A DNA stretch of 64,000 nucleotides from the NCBI GenBank assembly GCA_963833955.1, contig CAWHZY010000003.1, positions 62,001 to 126,000 on the forward strand, read 5' to 3'. Below the pieces are notes generated by a model that saw only the letters and a program-made list of their open reading frames with translations, was not told where the DNA came from and did not search any database. Of this stretch, positions 1 to 7,951 are shown piece by piece; the stretch's first letter is position 1, and every line of letters begins with the position of its first letter. Source of the DNA: Roseiarcus sp963833955. GTDB lineage: Bacteria; Pseudomonadota; Alphaproteobacteria; Rhizobiales; Beijerinckiaceae. The translations under genes were made by a program, and so were the position numbers.

Positions 1-1
1 G

Positions 2-847
2 CCCAATTTCTTCCGCTGGAACATGGACGGCGCGCAATGGTCCGCCGGCCTCGGCGACTATGCCTATAACACCAAGGGCTACAAGAAGATCGCAACGGTC
101 GGCGAGGATTATTCCTTCGTCTATACGCAGGTCTTCGGCCTCGTTCTGGAATATTGCGCGGCTGGCGGGCAGGTGACGAGCCGCCAGTGGGTGCCGCTCG
201 GCACGAAGGACTTTGCCTCGACGATCGCGGCGCTGCCCGACGACGTCGACGCGATCTACCTCGGCCTCGGCGGCGCGGACGCGGTCAACTTCCTCAACCA
301 GTACCAGCAGGCCGGCGGCAAGGCCCATCTCATGGGCGGCTCGATCATGGTCGACCAGACCGTGCTTTCCGCCAAGGGCGACGCGAAGAAGGCGATGCTC
401 GGCACGATCGCCTCGAGCGGCATGGCCGACACCTGGGACGATCCGGGCTGGAAGTCGTTCGTGACGCTCTATCAGAACGCCACCCCCGCCGATAAGCGCT
501 TGCCGAGCCCGGGCTTGCTGGCGACCAACTATTATGGGGCGACGATGGCGATGTTCGAGGCGCTCAACAAGGTCAATGGCGACCTCAGCGACAATCAGTC
601 GAAGTTCAAGTCCGCGCTTGCCGGGCTCACCATCGACGCGCCGAACGGCAAGATCAGCCTCGATGAGGATCGCCAGGCGATCGGCACGAACTTCGTCACC
701 GAAGTGGCCGATGACGGCAAGGGCGGTCTCGTCAGCAAGGTCGTCAAGATCATTCCGGGCGTCCACCAGACGCTGGGCTATCCGAGAGACGTCTTCGCCA
801 AGATCGGGCCGCCGAGCCGGACCAATCCGGAGTGCAAGAAGTATTGA
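2..847 (+). CDS. ABC transporter substrate-binding protein, branched-chain amino acid type (5' truncated)
   Basis: The open frame runs in from the left edge, so the signal peptide and first lobe are missing and 281 residues remain. The text fits the Leu/Ile/Val-binding protein family (periplasmic binding protein type 1): a conserved alternating alpha/beta pattern with a 'DAIYLGLGGADAVNFLNQY' segment where such proteins test the second lobe, and a late 'TNYYGATMAMFEAL' helix. It would capture the substrate in the periplasm for the livHMGF genes further down the same strand. A GC-rich hairpin follows the stop, so this gene can be transcribed separately from the regulator downstream. The substrate is unknown; many such proteins bind aromatics or other non-amino-acid compounds. 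Confidence 0.85.
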   Translation, partial: PNFFRWNMDGAQWSAGLGDYAYNTKGYKKIATVGEDYSFVYTQVFGLVLEYCAAGGQVTSRQWVPLGTKDFASTIAALPDDVDAIYLGLGGADAVNFLNQYQQAGGKAHLMGGSIMVDQTVLSAKGDAKKAMLGTIASSGMADTWDDPGWKSFVTLYQNATPADKRLPSPGLLATNYYGATMAMFEALNKVNGDLSDNQSKFKSALAGLTIDAPNGKISLDEDRQAIGTNFVTEVADDGKGGLVSKVVKIIPGVHQTLGYPRDVFAKIGPPSRTNPECKKY

Positions 848-856
848 TTTGCCGCT

Positions 857-890
857 GAGCCGGGCGGCCGAAAGCCGCCCGGTTCATTCG
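857..890 (+). terminator. Hairpin downstream of the binding-protein gene
   Basis: A 9-bp perfect stem (860-868 with 874-882) with a 5-base loop starts 13 bases after the stop codon and is followed by a T-rich stretch rather than a clean T-run. It probably terminates or stabilises the binding-protein mRNA. Confidence 0.55.
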
Positions 891-962
891 CTCTTGCAAA
901 ACCGCTCTGGCCCTTGAACCTTCTGGTAAAACAAGGGCGTCGGATCGGGAGGAGGTGCAGAG

Positions 963-1799
963 ATGAGCCGGGCCGTCGCGGCCGTCCACGGCCAATTCGG
1001 CCGCGCGGTGATCTATAGACTGAACCGTCCCTTCAACATCCATGCGCATCGCGAAGGGCATCTCATCTTTCATCTTTCGGGCGATAACGGCGCCGTGCTC
1101 GTGTCGGGCGCTCCTTGCCGGGCGACCAACGGGTCCGTCATCGCCGTCAGCCCATGGGAGCCCCATAACTTCGTCCCGGGGAACCTCGACGAGGGCTCGA
1201 CCTTCTTCGTCCTTTACGTGAACCCCGATTGGTTCGCGTCCGGCGCCGGCGAGACCCTGCTTCGGTTCGGCCGCTCGGAATTCGCTCGGACGCCGGCGCT
1301 TGACGCGCAAATTCGGTGTGTTTCGGCGCTCGTCTACGCAGGCCGGCGCGTTGCGACCCTCGATTGCGAGCTACGCAGCCTGATCCGGGCTTGCTACGAG
1401 GAGACCTGGCGTCAAGAGGAGTCTTGGGGTCAAACGGATCTGGGCGCGGGTCGCGGTTCATCGGGCCAGGCGATCGATTTTCGCGTGCGCAAGTCGATGC
1501 GGCTGATGGAGGAGTCGCTCGGCGCCAACATCGAGCTCGACGCGGTGGCGCGCGGCGCGGGCTTGTCGCGCCCGCACTTCTACAAACTGTTTCGGACCCA
1601 GACCGGCCTCACGCCAAGCCTCTACGTCAACACCCTGCTCATGGAGCATGCGATCGACAGGCTGGTGGCGAGCGAGATTTCCGTCGCCGATATTGGATAC
1701 GATTTGGGTTTCTCGTCGCAAAGCGGCTTCACGCGCTTCTTTGCCGCCAACGTGGGCATGGCGCCGACGCAATACCGTCGGGTCGCCCATATCCTCTAG
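963..1799 (+). CDS. AraC-family transcriptional regulator
   Basis: 278 residues. The N-terminal half resembles the AraC cupin sensor domain (an 'HREGHLIFHLSGDNG' strand pair followed by 'VSPWEPHNFVPG'). The C-terminal ~100 residues carry the two helix-turn-helix units of the family, 'IELDAVARGAGLSRPHFYKLF' region then 'ISVADIGYDLGFSSQSGFTRFF', ending in the usual 'G..P..YRR'. The start is supported by a purine-rich GGGAGGAGG just upstream. It sits between the binding-protein gene and livH on the same strand, so it is the likely local activator responding to the transported compound or a metabolite. The ligand is not readable. Confidence 0.9.
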   Translation: MSRAVAAVHGQFGRAVIYRLNRPFNIHAHREGHLIFHLSGDNGAVLVSGAPCRATNGSVIAVSPWEPHNFVPGNLDEGSTFFVLYVNPDWFASGAGETLLRFGRSEFARTPALDAQIRCVSALVYAGRRVATLDCELRSLIRACYEETWRQEESWGQTDLGAGRGSSGQAIDFRVRKSMRLMEESLGANIELDAVARGAGLSRPHFYKLFRTQTGLTPSLYVNTLLMEHAIDRLVASEISVADIGYDLGFSSQSGFTRFFAANVGMAPTQYRRVAHIL

Positions 1800-1984
1800 C
1801 AACCCGCCGGCGAGATATGAAATCATACTGTCGATCAAGCGCGCGCGACCGAAAGCAGATAGGCTGAACGGAATTATGGGAGGTTTTACTTCGCGGTGAC
1901 CGGAGCGCTGACGACAACGCGGCCAGGGCTGAGCGGCGCCGCGACAGGCTCGACAATCCGTCGGTTCCCCTCGAGGCGCCGTCG

Positions 1985-2995
1985 ATGAACGGTTTCGTCG
2001 CCCGCCGTCCGATCTGGTCCCTGATCATCGCCGTTCTGGTGATCGCGGCGATCTGGCTCGTGTTCGCGCCCTGGTCCCCGGGCTTCGAGGCGATCTTCGG
2101 CCGGAAGAAGCTCTTCCTCAACGCCGTGCTCAACGGGATCACGCTGGGCGGCCTCTATTTCCTCGTCGCCAGCGGCTTCACCCTGATTTTCGGCCTGATG
2201 CGAAACGTCAATCTGGCGCATGGCTCGATCTACCTTCTCGGCGGTTACTTTGGTTATCTCGCCGTCGACGCCACCGGCTGGTGGCTGTTCGGCTTTGTCG
2301 TCGCTTTCGTCGTCGCGGCGCTCCTTGGAATCATCCTTCAAGTCGCCGTCTTCCGCCGGATGGAGGGGGAGGATCTTCGCCAGACCCTGGTGACGATCGG
2401 GATTTCGATCGTGCTCGCCGACATCATGCTGTGGGGATTCGGGGGGAATTCCTACCAGATCCAAACGCCGACATGGCTGCGCGGGCCGATGGACCTGCCC
2501 CTGATCACGGCGGTCAAGTCCTCGGGCGAGGCGGTCTATCTTTCCTATCCGATCGTGCGCCTGGTCATCTTCCTGGCTTCTGTCGTGATCGGCCTTGGCA
2601 TGTGGCTGGTCCTGAACCGCACCCGGATCGGCATGATCGTTCGCGCCGGCGTCGACGATCGCGACATGCTGTCCGCGATGGGCGTGCCCATCCAGCTCGT
2701 GTTCGTCACCGTATTCGCCTTCGGCGCCGGCTTGGCCGGGATGGCCGGCGTGGTCGGGGGAACTTTCCAATCTTTGTCTCCGGGCGAAGACACGCGCTTC
2801 CTGCTCGCTTCGCTGATCGTGGTCATTGTCGGGGGCATGGGTTCGATTCCGGGAGCGGCGCTGGGCGCGGTCATTATCGGCCTCGCCGAGCAGATCGGGC
2901 TTGCTTATTTCCCGACCTACGCGATCGTTCTGACCTTCCTGATCATGGTGCTCGTGCTGGCCGTGCGGCCGCAGGGCCTTCTGGTGGGGCGCTAG
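1985..2995 (+). CDS. livH: Branched-chain amino acid-type ABC transporter permease LivH
   Basis: 336 residues, a multi-spanning inner-membrane protein with the LivH signature order: 'NGITLGGLYFLVASGFTLIFGLMRNVNLAHGS' region near residues 35-80 and 'GMAGVVGGTFQ' with 'GGMGSIPGAALGA' in the C-terminal third, where the coupling loop to the ATPases lies. It is about 40 residues longer at the N-terminus than typical LivH, with an extra hydrophobic segment at residues ~10-30. livM follows after 3 bases, giving a tightly packed livHMGF operon. About 185 bases separate it from the AraC gene, room for a promoter. Confidence 0.92.
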   Translation: MNGFVARRPIWSLIIAVLVIAAIWLVFAPWSPGFEAIFGRKKLFLNAVLNGITLGGLYFLVASGFTLIFGLMRNVNLAHGSIYLLGGYFGYLAVDATGWWLFGFVVAFVVAALLGIILQVAVFRRMEGEDLRQTLVTIGISIVLADIMLWGFGGNSYQIQTPTWLRGPMDLPLITAVKSSGEAVYLSYPIVRLVIFLASVVIGLGMWLVLNRTRIGMIVRAGVDDRDMLSAMGVPIQLVFVTVFAFGAGLAGMAGVVGGTFQSLSPGEDTRFLLASLIVVIVGGMGSIPGAALGAVIIGLAEQIGLAYFPTYAIVLTFLIMVLVLAVRPQGLLVGR

Positions 2996-2998
2996 GCC

Positions 2999-4069
2999 AT
3001 GGCGCTCGCCGAAAGCCGCGCGAGCGGCGCCTCCAGGGCCGCCTCACAGCCGACATGGCTGCAGAACGTCAATCCCGCGGCGGTGCTCGTTGGCGTCGTT
3101 GTCCTCATCATGCCGGCGATCGCCAGCAGCTTCCTGCTCACGCAGATCTTCGGCTGGTCGTACATGCTGGGCACGATCGCGCTGAGCCTGATGTTCCTCG
3201 CCGGCTATGGCGGCATGGTCAGTCTGGCGCAGATGACGATCGCCGGTTTCGCCGGCTACGTCGTCGCCATCCTCGGCGTGAACGGCATGCCGGGCGGAAT
3301 CGGCTGGCCGTGGTGGCTCGCGGTTCCGGCGGCCCTCATCCTGGCCATGATCGTCGGCGCGGGGATTGGCGCGCTCGCGGTGCGCACCGTGGGCATCTAC
3401 ACGATCATGATCACGCTCGCGATCGCCGCGGCGTTCTTTTATTTCGCCAACGAGAATTACGCGATTCTGAACGGCCACACCGGCATCAACGCCGTCCCGA
3501 CACCGGTCTTTCTGGGCGTCGACTGGCACGCTCCGATCCCCTCCTACTATCTCGAGCTCGGCGTTGCGTTCGTGTGCTGGCTCGCGGTCTCCTATGTCGC
3601 GCGCGCGCCGTTCGGGCTCGCGCTTCAGGGCATTCGCGACAACCCGCGGCGAATGGCGGCGCTCGGCTTCAACGTCAACGCCCACCGCATCGCGGCCTAT
3701 GTGTTCGCGGCGGTGATCGCGGCGCTCGGCGGCATTCTCCTGGTCTGGAGCTACGGCGAAATCGCGCCCGGGACGGTCAGCGTCTCGGCGGCGATCGACA
3801 TCCTGGTCATCGCCGTCGTCGGCGGGATCGGCAATCCGATTGGCGCCTTCATCGGCGCGCTCATCTATGCCGTGCTGAAAACCTTCGCGCTCGATGTCCT
3901 GGTCGCGTTCGGCCTCGACGGCAACCGGTTTCGGCTCCTGATCGGCCTCGGCTTCCTGGCGATCGTCTTTTTCTCGCCCGACGGGATCATCGGTTTGTGG
4001 GCGCGCTGGCGCAATCGCGCGCGGTCCGGCTCCTCACGCCCGCAATCGTCAGGCGGCGGCCATGGATAG
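2999..4069 (+). CDS. livM: Branched-chain amino acid-type ABC transporter permease LivM
   Basis: 356 residues with a polar ~25-residue N-terminus and then about nine hydrophobic spans. Diagnostic LivM text includes 'SLAQMTIAGFAGYVVAIL', the 'FGLALQGIRDNPRRMAALGFNV' cytoplasmic coupling loop, and 'AVVGGIGNPIGAFIGALIYAVL' near the C-terminus. It pairs with LivH to form the channel. Its 3' end overlaps the start of livG by 8 bases, consistent with translational coupling. Confidence 0.92.
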   Translation: MALAESRASGASRAASQPTWLQNVNPAAVLVGVVVLIMPAIASSFLLTQIFGWSYMLGTIALSLMFLAGYGGMVSLAQMTIAGFAGYVVAILGVNGMPGGIGWPWWLAVPAALILAMIVGAGIGALAVRTVGIYTIMITLAIAAAFFYFANENYAILNGHTGINAVPTPVFLGVDWHAPIPSYYLELGVAFVCWLAVSYVARAPFGLALQGIRDNPRRMAALGFNVNAHRIAAYVFAAVIAALGGILLVWSYGEIAPGTVSVSAAIDILVIAVVGGIGNPIGAFIGALIYAVLKTFALDVLVAFGLDGNRFRLLIGLGFLAIVFFSPDGIIGLWARWRNRARSGSSRPQSSGGGHG

Positions 4070-4844
4070 CGTCGCCCAGCGCCTCTCCACGGTCGGCTCC
4101 GCCAACGCGCTCGAATTGCGCGGCGTGACGCGGCTGTTCGGCGCGCTCGCCGCGCTGACGGACATCTCGCTCACGGTCCGGCCGGGCGAGCGGCGCGCCG
4201 TCCTCGGCTCGAACGGCGCCGGCAAGACGACGCTCTTCAACTGCATCACCGGCGACTTTCCCCCGTCCTCGGGGACAATCCGCTTCTTCGGCGAAGACGT
4301 CACCTTCTTCCCTCCTTACGAGCGCATTCGCCGGGGCTTGCGCCGGACCTACCAGATCTCCGCGCTTTTCCCGGGCCTCAGCGTGCTCGACAACGTGTAT
4401 CTGGCCGTTCGCGGCGTCTCGCGCGGCCGCTACTCGTTCATTCGGCCGCGTCGCAATGACACGCTCGTCAACGCGGCCGAGTCCCTCATCCAGGCGGTCC
4501 ATCTGACCCCGGTCAAGGACCGGCTCGTGGCCGAATTGGCCTATGGCCAGCAGCGCCAGCTCGAGATTGCACTGGCGCTTGCGGGCGCGCCGCGCTTCGT
4601 CCTGTTCGACGAACCGGCGGCCGGGCTCTCGCCGACTGAACGAGCCGAACTCGTCGAGATCCTCTCCTCGCTGCCCTCGCATATCGGCTACATCATCATC
4701 GAGCACGACATGGACGTCGCGCTGCGCGTGGTCGAGCGCGTGACGATGATGCACAATGGCCGGATCTTCAAGGAAGGCTCGCCGCAGGAGATCGAAGCCG
4801 ATCCCGAGGTTCAGGAGCTTTATCTCGGAGGCGGGCATGGCTGA
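4062..4844 (+). CDS. livG: ABC transporter ATP-binding protein LivG
   Basis: 260 residues. Walker A is GSNGAGKTT at about residues 49-57, and Walker B with the D-loop is FVLFDEPAAGL. The signature is the degenerate LAYGQQRQLEIA, which is normal for LivG proteins. The switch histidine lies in 'IIIEHDMD'. LivG hydrolyses ATP on the cytoplasmic face of LivHM together with LivF. It overlaps livM at the start and livF at the end by 8 bases each. Confidence 0.92.
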   Translation: MDSVAQRLSTVGSANALELRGVTRLFGALAALTDISLTVRPGERRAVLGSNGAGKTTLFNCITGDFPPSSGTIRFFGEDVTFFPPYERIRRGLRRTYQISALFPGLSVLDNVYLAVRGVSRGRYSFIRPRRNDTLVNAAESLIQAVHLTPVKDRLVAELAYGQQRQLEIALALAGAPRFVLFDEPAAGLSPTERAELVEILSSLPSHIGYIIIEHDMDVALRVVERVTMMHNGRIFKEGSPQEIEADPEVQELYLGGGHG

Positions 4845-5820
4845 GCCGCGTCGCTCCGAGGCCAACGTCATGCTCCAGGTCAGGGGCCTCAACGTCTATT
4901 ATGGCCACTCGCATGCATTGCAGGGCGTCGACCTGACGCTCGACCACGGCGTCATGTCGGTCGTCGGCCGCAACGGCATGGGCAAGACGACGCTCTGCAA
5001 GGCGATCATGGGTCTCGTCCGCGCCTCGAGCGGCACGATCCGCATGCGTGGCCAGGAGCTCGTGGGTCTTGCCCCCGCGGGAATCGCCCGCCTTGGCGTT
5101 GGATACGTGCCGCAGGGGCGGCGGCTGTGGCGCTCGCTGACGGTCGACGAGCATTTGCGCATGACGCAGTCTCGCGAGCGCGGCGCCTGGACCGCGGAAC
5201 GCGTCTACGACACCTTCCCCCGCCTGGCCGAGCGTCGAAACAACGGCGGCGCGCAGCTTTCCGGCGGCGAGCAGCAGATGCTGGCGATTTCTCGCGCGCT
5301 GGTGACGAATCCGCAGCTCCTGATCATGGACGAACCGACCGAGGGTCTCGCGCCTGTGATCGTGACGCAGGTCGAGGAGATGTTGCTGCGTCTGGCTGAG
5401 GAAACCGACATGGCGATCCTCGTCATCGAGCAGAACATCGGGGTGGCGACGACGATCTCCGAAAACGTCGCCATCATGGTCAACGGGCGCGTTAATCGCA
5501 TCATCGAGTCGCGCCGGCTCGCGGCGGACCGCGAGCTCCAGCAGCGCCTGTTGGGCGTTGGCCGCCATTCCGACGCCGCCGAACCGGACCGCCCCGAGGC
5601 GGCGTCGCCGGGCGCGTCCGCGCCTCAGCCCGCAAGCGCGGCGAAGCCGGCAGGCGCGCCGATCCGGATCTATGTCTCGAACCCGGCGCCCCCCACGCGT
5701 TGGTCGCAACCCGCGCCCAACGCGCGCATTGAGTCGGCCGCTCGCATCGCCTCGACCAGCGCCGGCAGCCTCGAATTCGAGGCCCGCGCCGAGCCCGGCC
5801 GCGCTGCCCGCTGGGCCGCC
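4837..5820 (+). CDS. livF: ABC transporter ATP-binding protein LivF (N-terminal part of a probable LivF-UPF0261 fusion)
   Basis: Starts at ATG 4837, overlapping livG by 8 bases. Walker A is GRNGMGKTT, the signature is LSGGEQQM, and Walker B is LLIMDEPTEGL; the ATPase core is complete by about residue 240. The frame does not stop there. It continues through a Pro/Ala-rich linker with a distinct 'RIYVSNPAPPTRWSQP' stretch and stays open to 6567, but beyond about 5820 it only shadows the UPF0261 protein in the next frame. The end given is therefore the end of sensible coding, not a stop codon. The distance from this start to the UPF0261 stop is one base over a multiple of three, as expected if a single inserted base broke a ~744-residue fusion. 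Confidence 0.85.
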
Positions 5821-5821
5821 G

Positions 5822-7072
5822 GTGGTCATCGTGGCGGGCACGCTCGACACCAAGGGCGCGGAGCTCCGCTTCATCCGCGACCTCGTGGCCGCAAGCGGGT
5901 TGCGGACGCGCCTTGTCGACGTATCGACGAGCGGCAAGCCGGCGACCTGCGATGTGACCGCGCAAGAGATCGCGCTCAACCACGGCCGCGGCGGCTCGGC
6001 AGTCTTCAGCCGGGATCGCGGCGCTTCGGTCGCCGCCATGGCGGAGGCCTTCGAGATCTGGATCAAGCGCCAGGGCGACATCGCGGGCATTATCAGCGCG
6101 GGCGGGTCCGGCGGCGCCTCGATCGTCGCCCCGGCGATGCGCGCTCTTCCCATCGGCGCGCCCAAGATGCTGATCTCCTCGATCGCTTCCGGCGACGTCA
6201 GTCATTATGTCGGTCCGACGGACATCACGATGATGTATTCGGTCACCGACGTTCAGGGCCTCAACTCAATCTCCCGGCAGGTGCTCGCCAATGGCGCTCA
6301 GGCTTTGGTCGGGATGGTGAGAGCCCGCCTCGAGGCAAAGCGAGAGGTTGGCGCTGCGAGATCGCGCCGCCTGGCCGTTCGCTCGGTCGGTCTGACCATG
6401 TTCGGGGTGACGACGCCCTGTGTTCAGCAGATCGCGGCGGCGTTGGCGGCGGATTGGGAATGCCTGGTTTTCCACGCCACCGGCACGGGCGGCCGTTCGA
6501 TGGAGAAATTGATCGATTCCGGCGCCATTTCCGCGGTCATCGACATCACCACGACCGAAGTGGCTGACATGCTCATGGGCGGCGTTTTGCCGGCGGACGA
6601 GGATCGCTTCGGGGCGGTCATCCGGACCCGCACGCCATACATCGGCTCGGTCGGCGCGCTCGACATGGTGAATTTCGGTCCGCCCGACACCGTGCCGCCG
6701 GCTTACAAGGGCCGGCAATTGCAGCCGCACAATCCCCAGGTGACGCTCATGCGCACGACCGAGGCCGAGAACGAGCAGATCGGCCGGTGGATCGGCGAGA
6801 GGCTGAACCTGATGGACGGGCCGGTGCGCTTCTTCCTGCCCGAACTCGGCGTTTCGGCGCTCGATCAGCCCGGTCAGGCGTTTCATGACCCCCGAGCCGA
6901 TGCCGCGCTGTTCGCGGCGCTCGAGCGGACGGTTCGCCAAACCTCCGCGCGGCAGTTGATCCGCGTCAAGCGGCACATCAACGATCCCGAATTCGCAAGC
7001 ACGATTGTCGCCGCCTTTCGAGCTTTGCACGGCGAGACGCGCATGCGGCGGGCCGCAGGGGGGCGCGAATGA
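5822..7072 (+). CDS. Tm-1-like ATP-binding / UPF0261 family protein
   Basis: About 416 residues from a GTG at 5822, the usual length for UPF0261 proteins. The family hallmark 'GTLDTKGAEL' lies at the very start, where these proteins begin, and 'GIISAGGSGGASIVAPAMRALPIG' and 'DITMMYSVTDVQGLNSIS' follow. The frame is open upstream to 5558, but that stretch is the out-of-frame shadow of the LivF linker. No convincing ribosome binding site precedes 5822, which favours a fused protein over independent translation. Its stop overlaps the next gene by 4 bases. UPF0261 and PEP-hydrolase-family genes are often neighbours; the biochemical role is not established. Confidence 0.85.
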   Translation: MVIVAGTLDTKGAELRFIRDLVAASGLRTRLVDVSTSGKPATCDVTAQEIALNHGRGGSAVFSRDRGASVAAMAEAFEIWIKRQGDIAGIISAGGSGGASIVAPAMRALPIGAPKMLISSIASGDVSHYVGPTDITMMYSVTDVQGLNSISRQVLANGAQALVGMVRARLEAKREVGAARSRRLAVRSVGLTMFGVTTPCVQQIAAALAADWECLVFHATGTGGRSMEKLIDSGAISAVIDITTTEVADMLMGGVLPADEDRFGAVIRTRTPYIGSVGALDMVNFGPPDTVPPAYKGRQLQPHNPQVTLMRTTEAENEQIGRWIGERLNLMDGPVRFFLPELGVSALDQPGQAFHDPRADAALFAALERTVRQTSARQLIRVKRHINDPEFASTIVAAFRALHGETRMRRAAGGRE

Positions 7073-7902
7073 GCGCATGGACCCGGTCGGCCTTGATGGA
7101 GAAGTTCCGCGCCATGGCCGCGCGCGGCGAACCGATCGTTGGCGGGGGCGCCGGGACTGGGCTTTCCGCCAAATGCGAGGAAGCGGGCGGCGTCGACCTG
7201 ATCGTCATCTACAATTCCGGCCGCTATCGCATGGCGGGGCGCGGCTCGCTCGCCGGACTTCTCGCTTATGGCGACGCCAACGCGATCGTCGTCGACATGG
7301 CGCGCGAAGTGCTGCCAATGGTCCGGCGCACGCCGGTGCTCGCCGGCGTCAACGGCACCGACCCATTCCGCCGGATGGAGGTCTTCCTCGACGAGATCAA
7401 AGCGCTCGGATTTGCCGGCGTGCAGAACTTTCCAACCGTGGGGCTCATCGACGGGACTTTTCGGCTAAACCTCGAGGAGACGGGCATGTCCTACGGCCTC
7501 GAGGTCGATATGATCGCGACCGCGCACGAGAAGGATCTCCTGACGACGCCCTATGTGTTCAATGAGGGCGAAGCGGAAGCGATGGCGAAAGCCGGCGCTG
7601 ACATTATCGTCTGCCACCTCGGTTTGACCACGGGCGGCGCCATCGGCGCCCAGACGGCGCTCAAGCTTCAGGACTGTCCGGCGCTCATCGACGCCTGGGC
7701 CGGCGCGGCGATGAAGGTTCGGCCCGACATTCTCGTCTTGGCGCATGGCGGTCCGATCGCCGAACCCGGCGACGCCGACTTCATCATGAAGTCCACCAAG
7801 ACCTGCCACGGATTTTACGGCGCTTCATCCATGGAGCGCTTGCCGGTCGAAACCGCGCTGACCGAGCAGGTCCGCCGCTTCAAATCGATCAGCCGACGGT
7901 GA
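7069..7902 (+). CDS. Phosphoenolpyruvate hydrolase family protein (TIM barrel)
   Basis: 277 residues with the pattern of the PEP_hydrolase/TIM-barrel family: 'GGGAGTGLSAKCEEAGGVDLIVIYNSGRYRMAG' region at residues ~24-57, 'GFAGVQNFPTVGLIDG' mid-protein and 'LAHGGPIAEPGDADFI' near the end. The name comes from the family; a reaction for this member is not known. The start overlaps the UPF0261 stop (ATGA), so the two are translationally coupled and probably act together on the imported compound. Confidence 0.88.
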   Translation: MSAWTRSALMEKFRAMAARGEPIVGGGAGTGLSAKCEEAGGVDLIVIYNSGRYRMAGRGSLAGLLAYGDANAIVVDMAREVLPMVRRTPVLAGVNGTDPFRRMEVFLDEIKALGFAGVQNFPTVGLIDGTFRLNLEETGMSYGLEVDMIATAHEKDLLTTPYVFNEGEAEAMAKAGADIIVCHLGLTTGGAIGAQTALKLQDCPALIDAWAGAAMKVRPDILVLAHGGPIAEPGDADFIMKSTKTCHGFYGASSMERLPVETALTEQVRRFKSISRR

Positions 7903-7951
7903 TAATCAGGGCAACGCCAGGAAGAGCGGGACGCAAGGGAGGAATGGGAAA

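Noticed and set aside
2281..4128. A 615-codon frame across livH and livM
   Set aside because: Arg/Ala/Pro-rich shadow of two well-supported permeases in another frame, without domain text.
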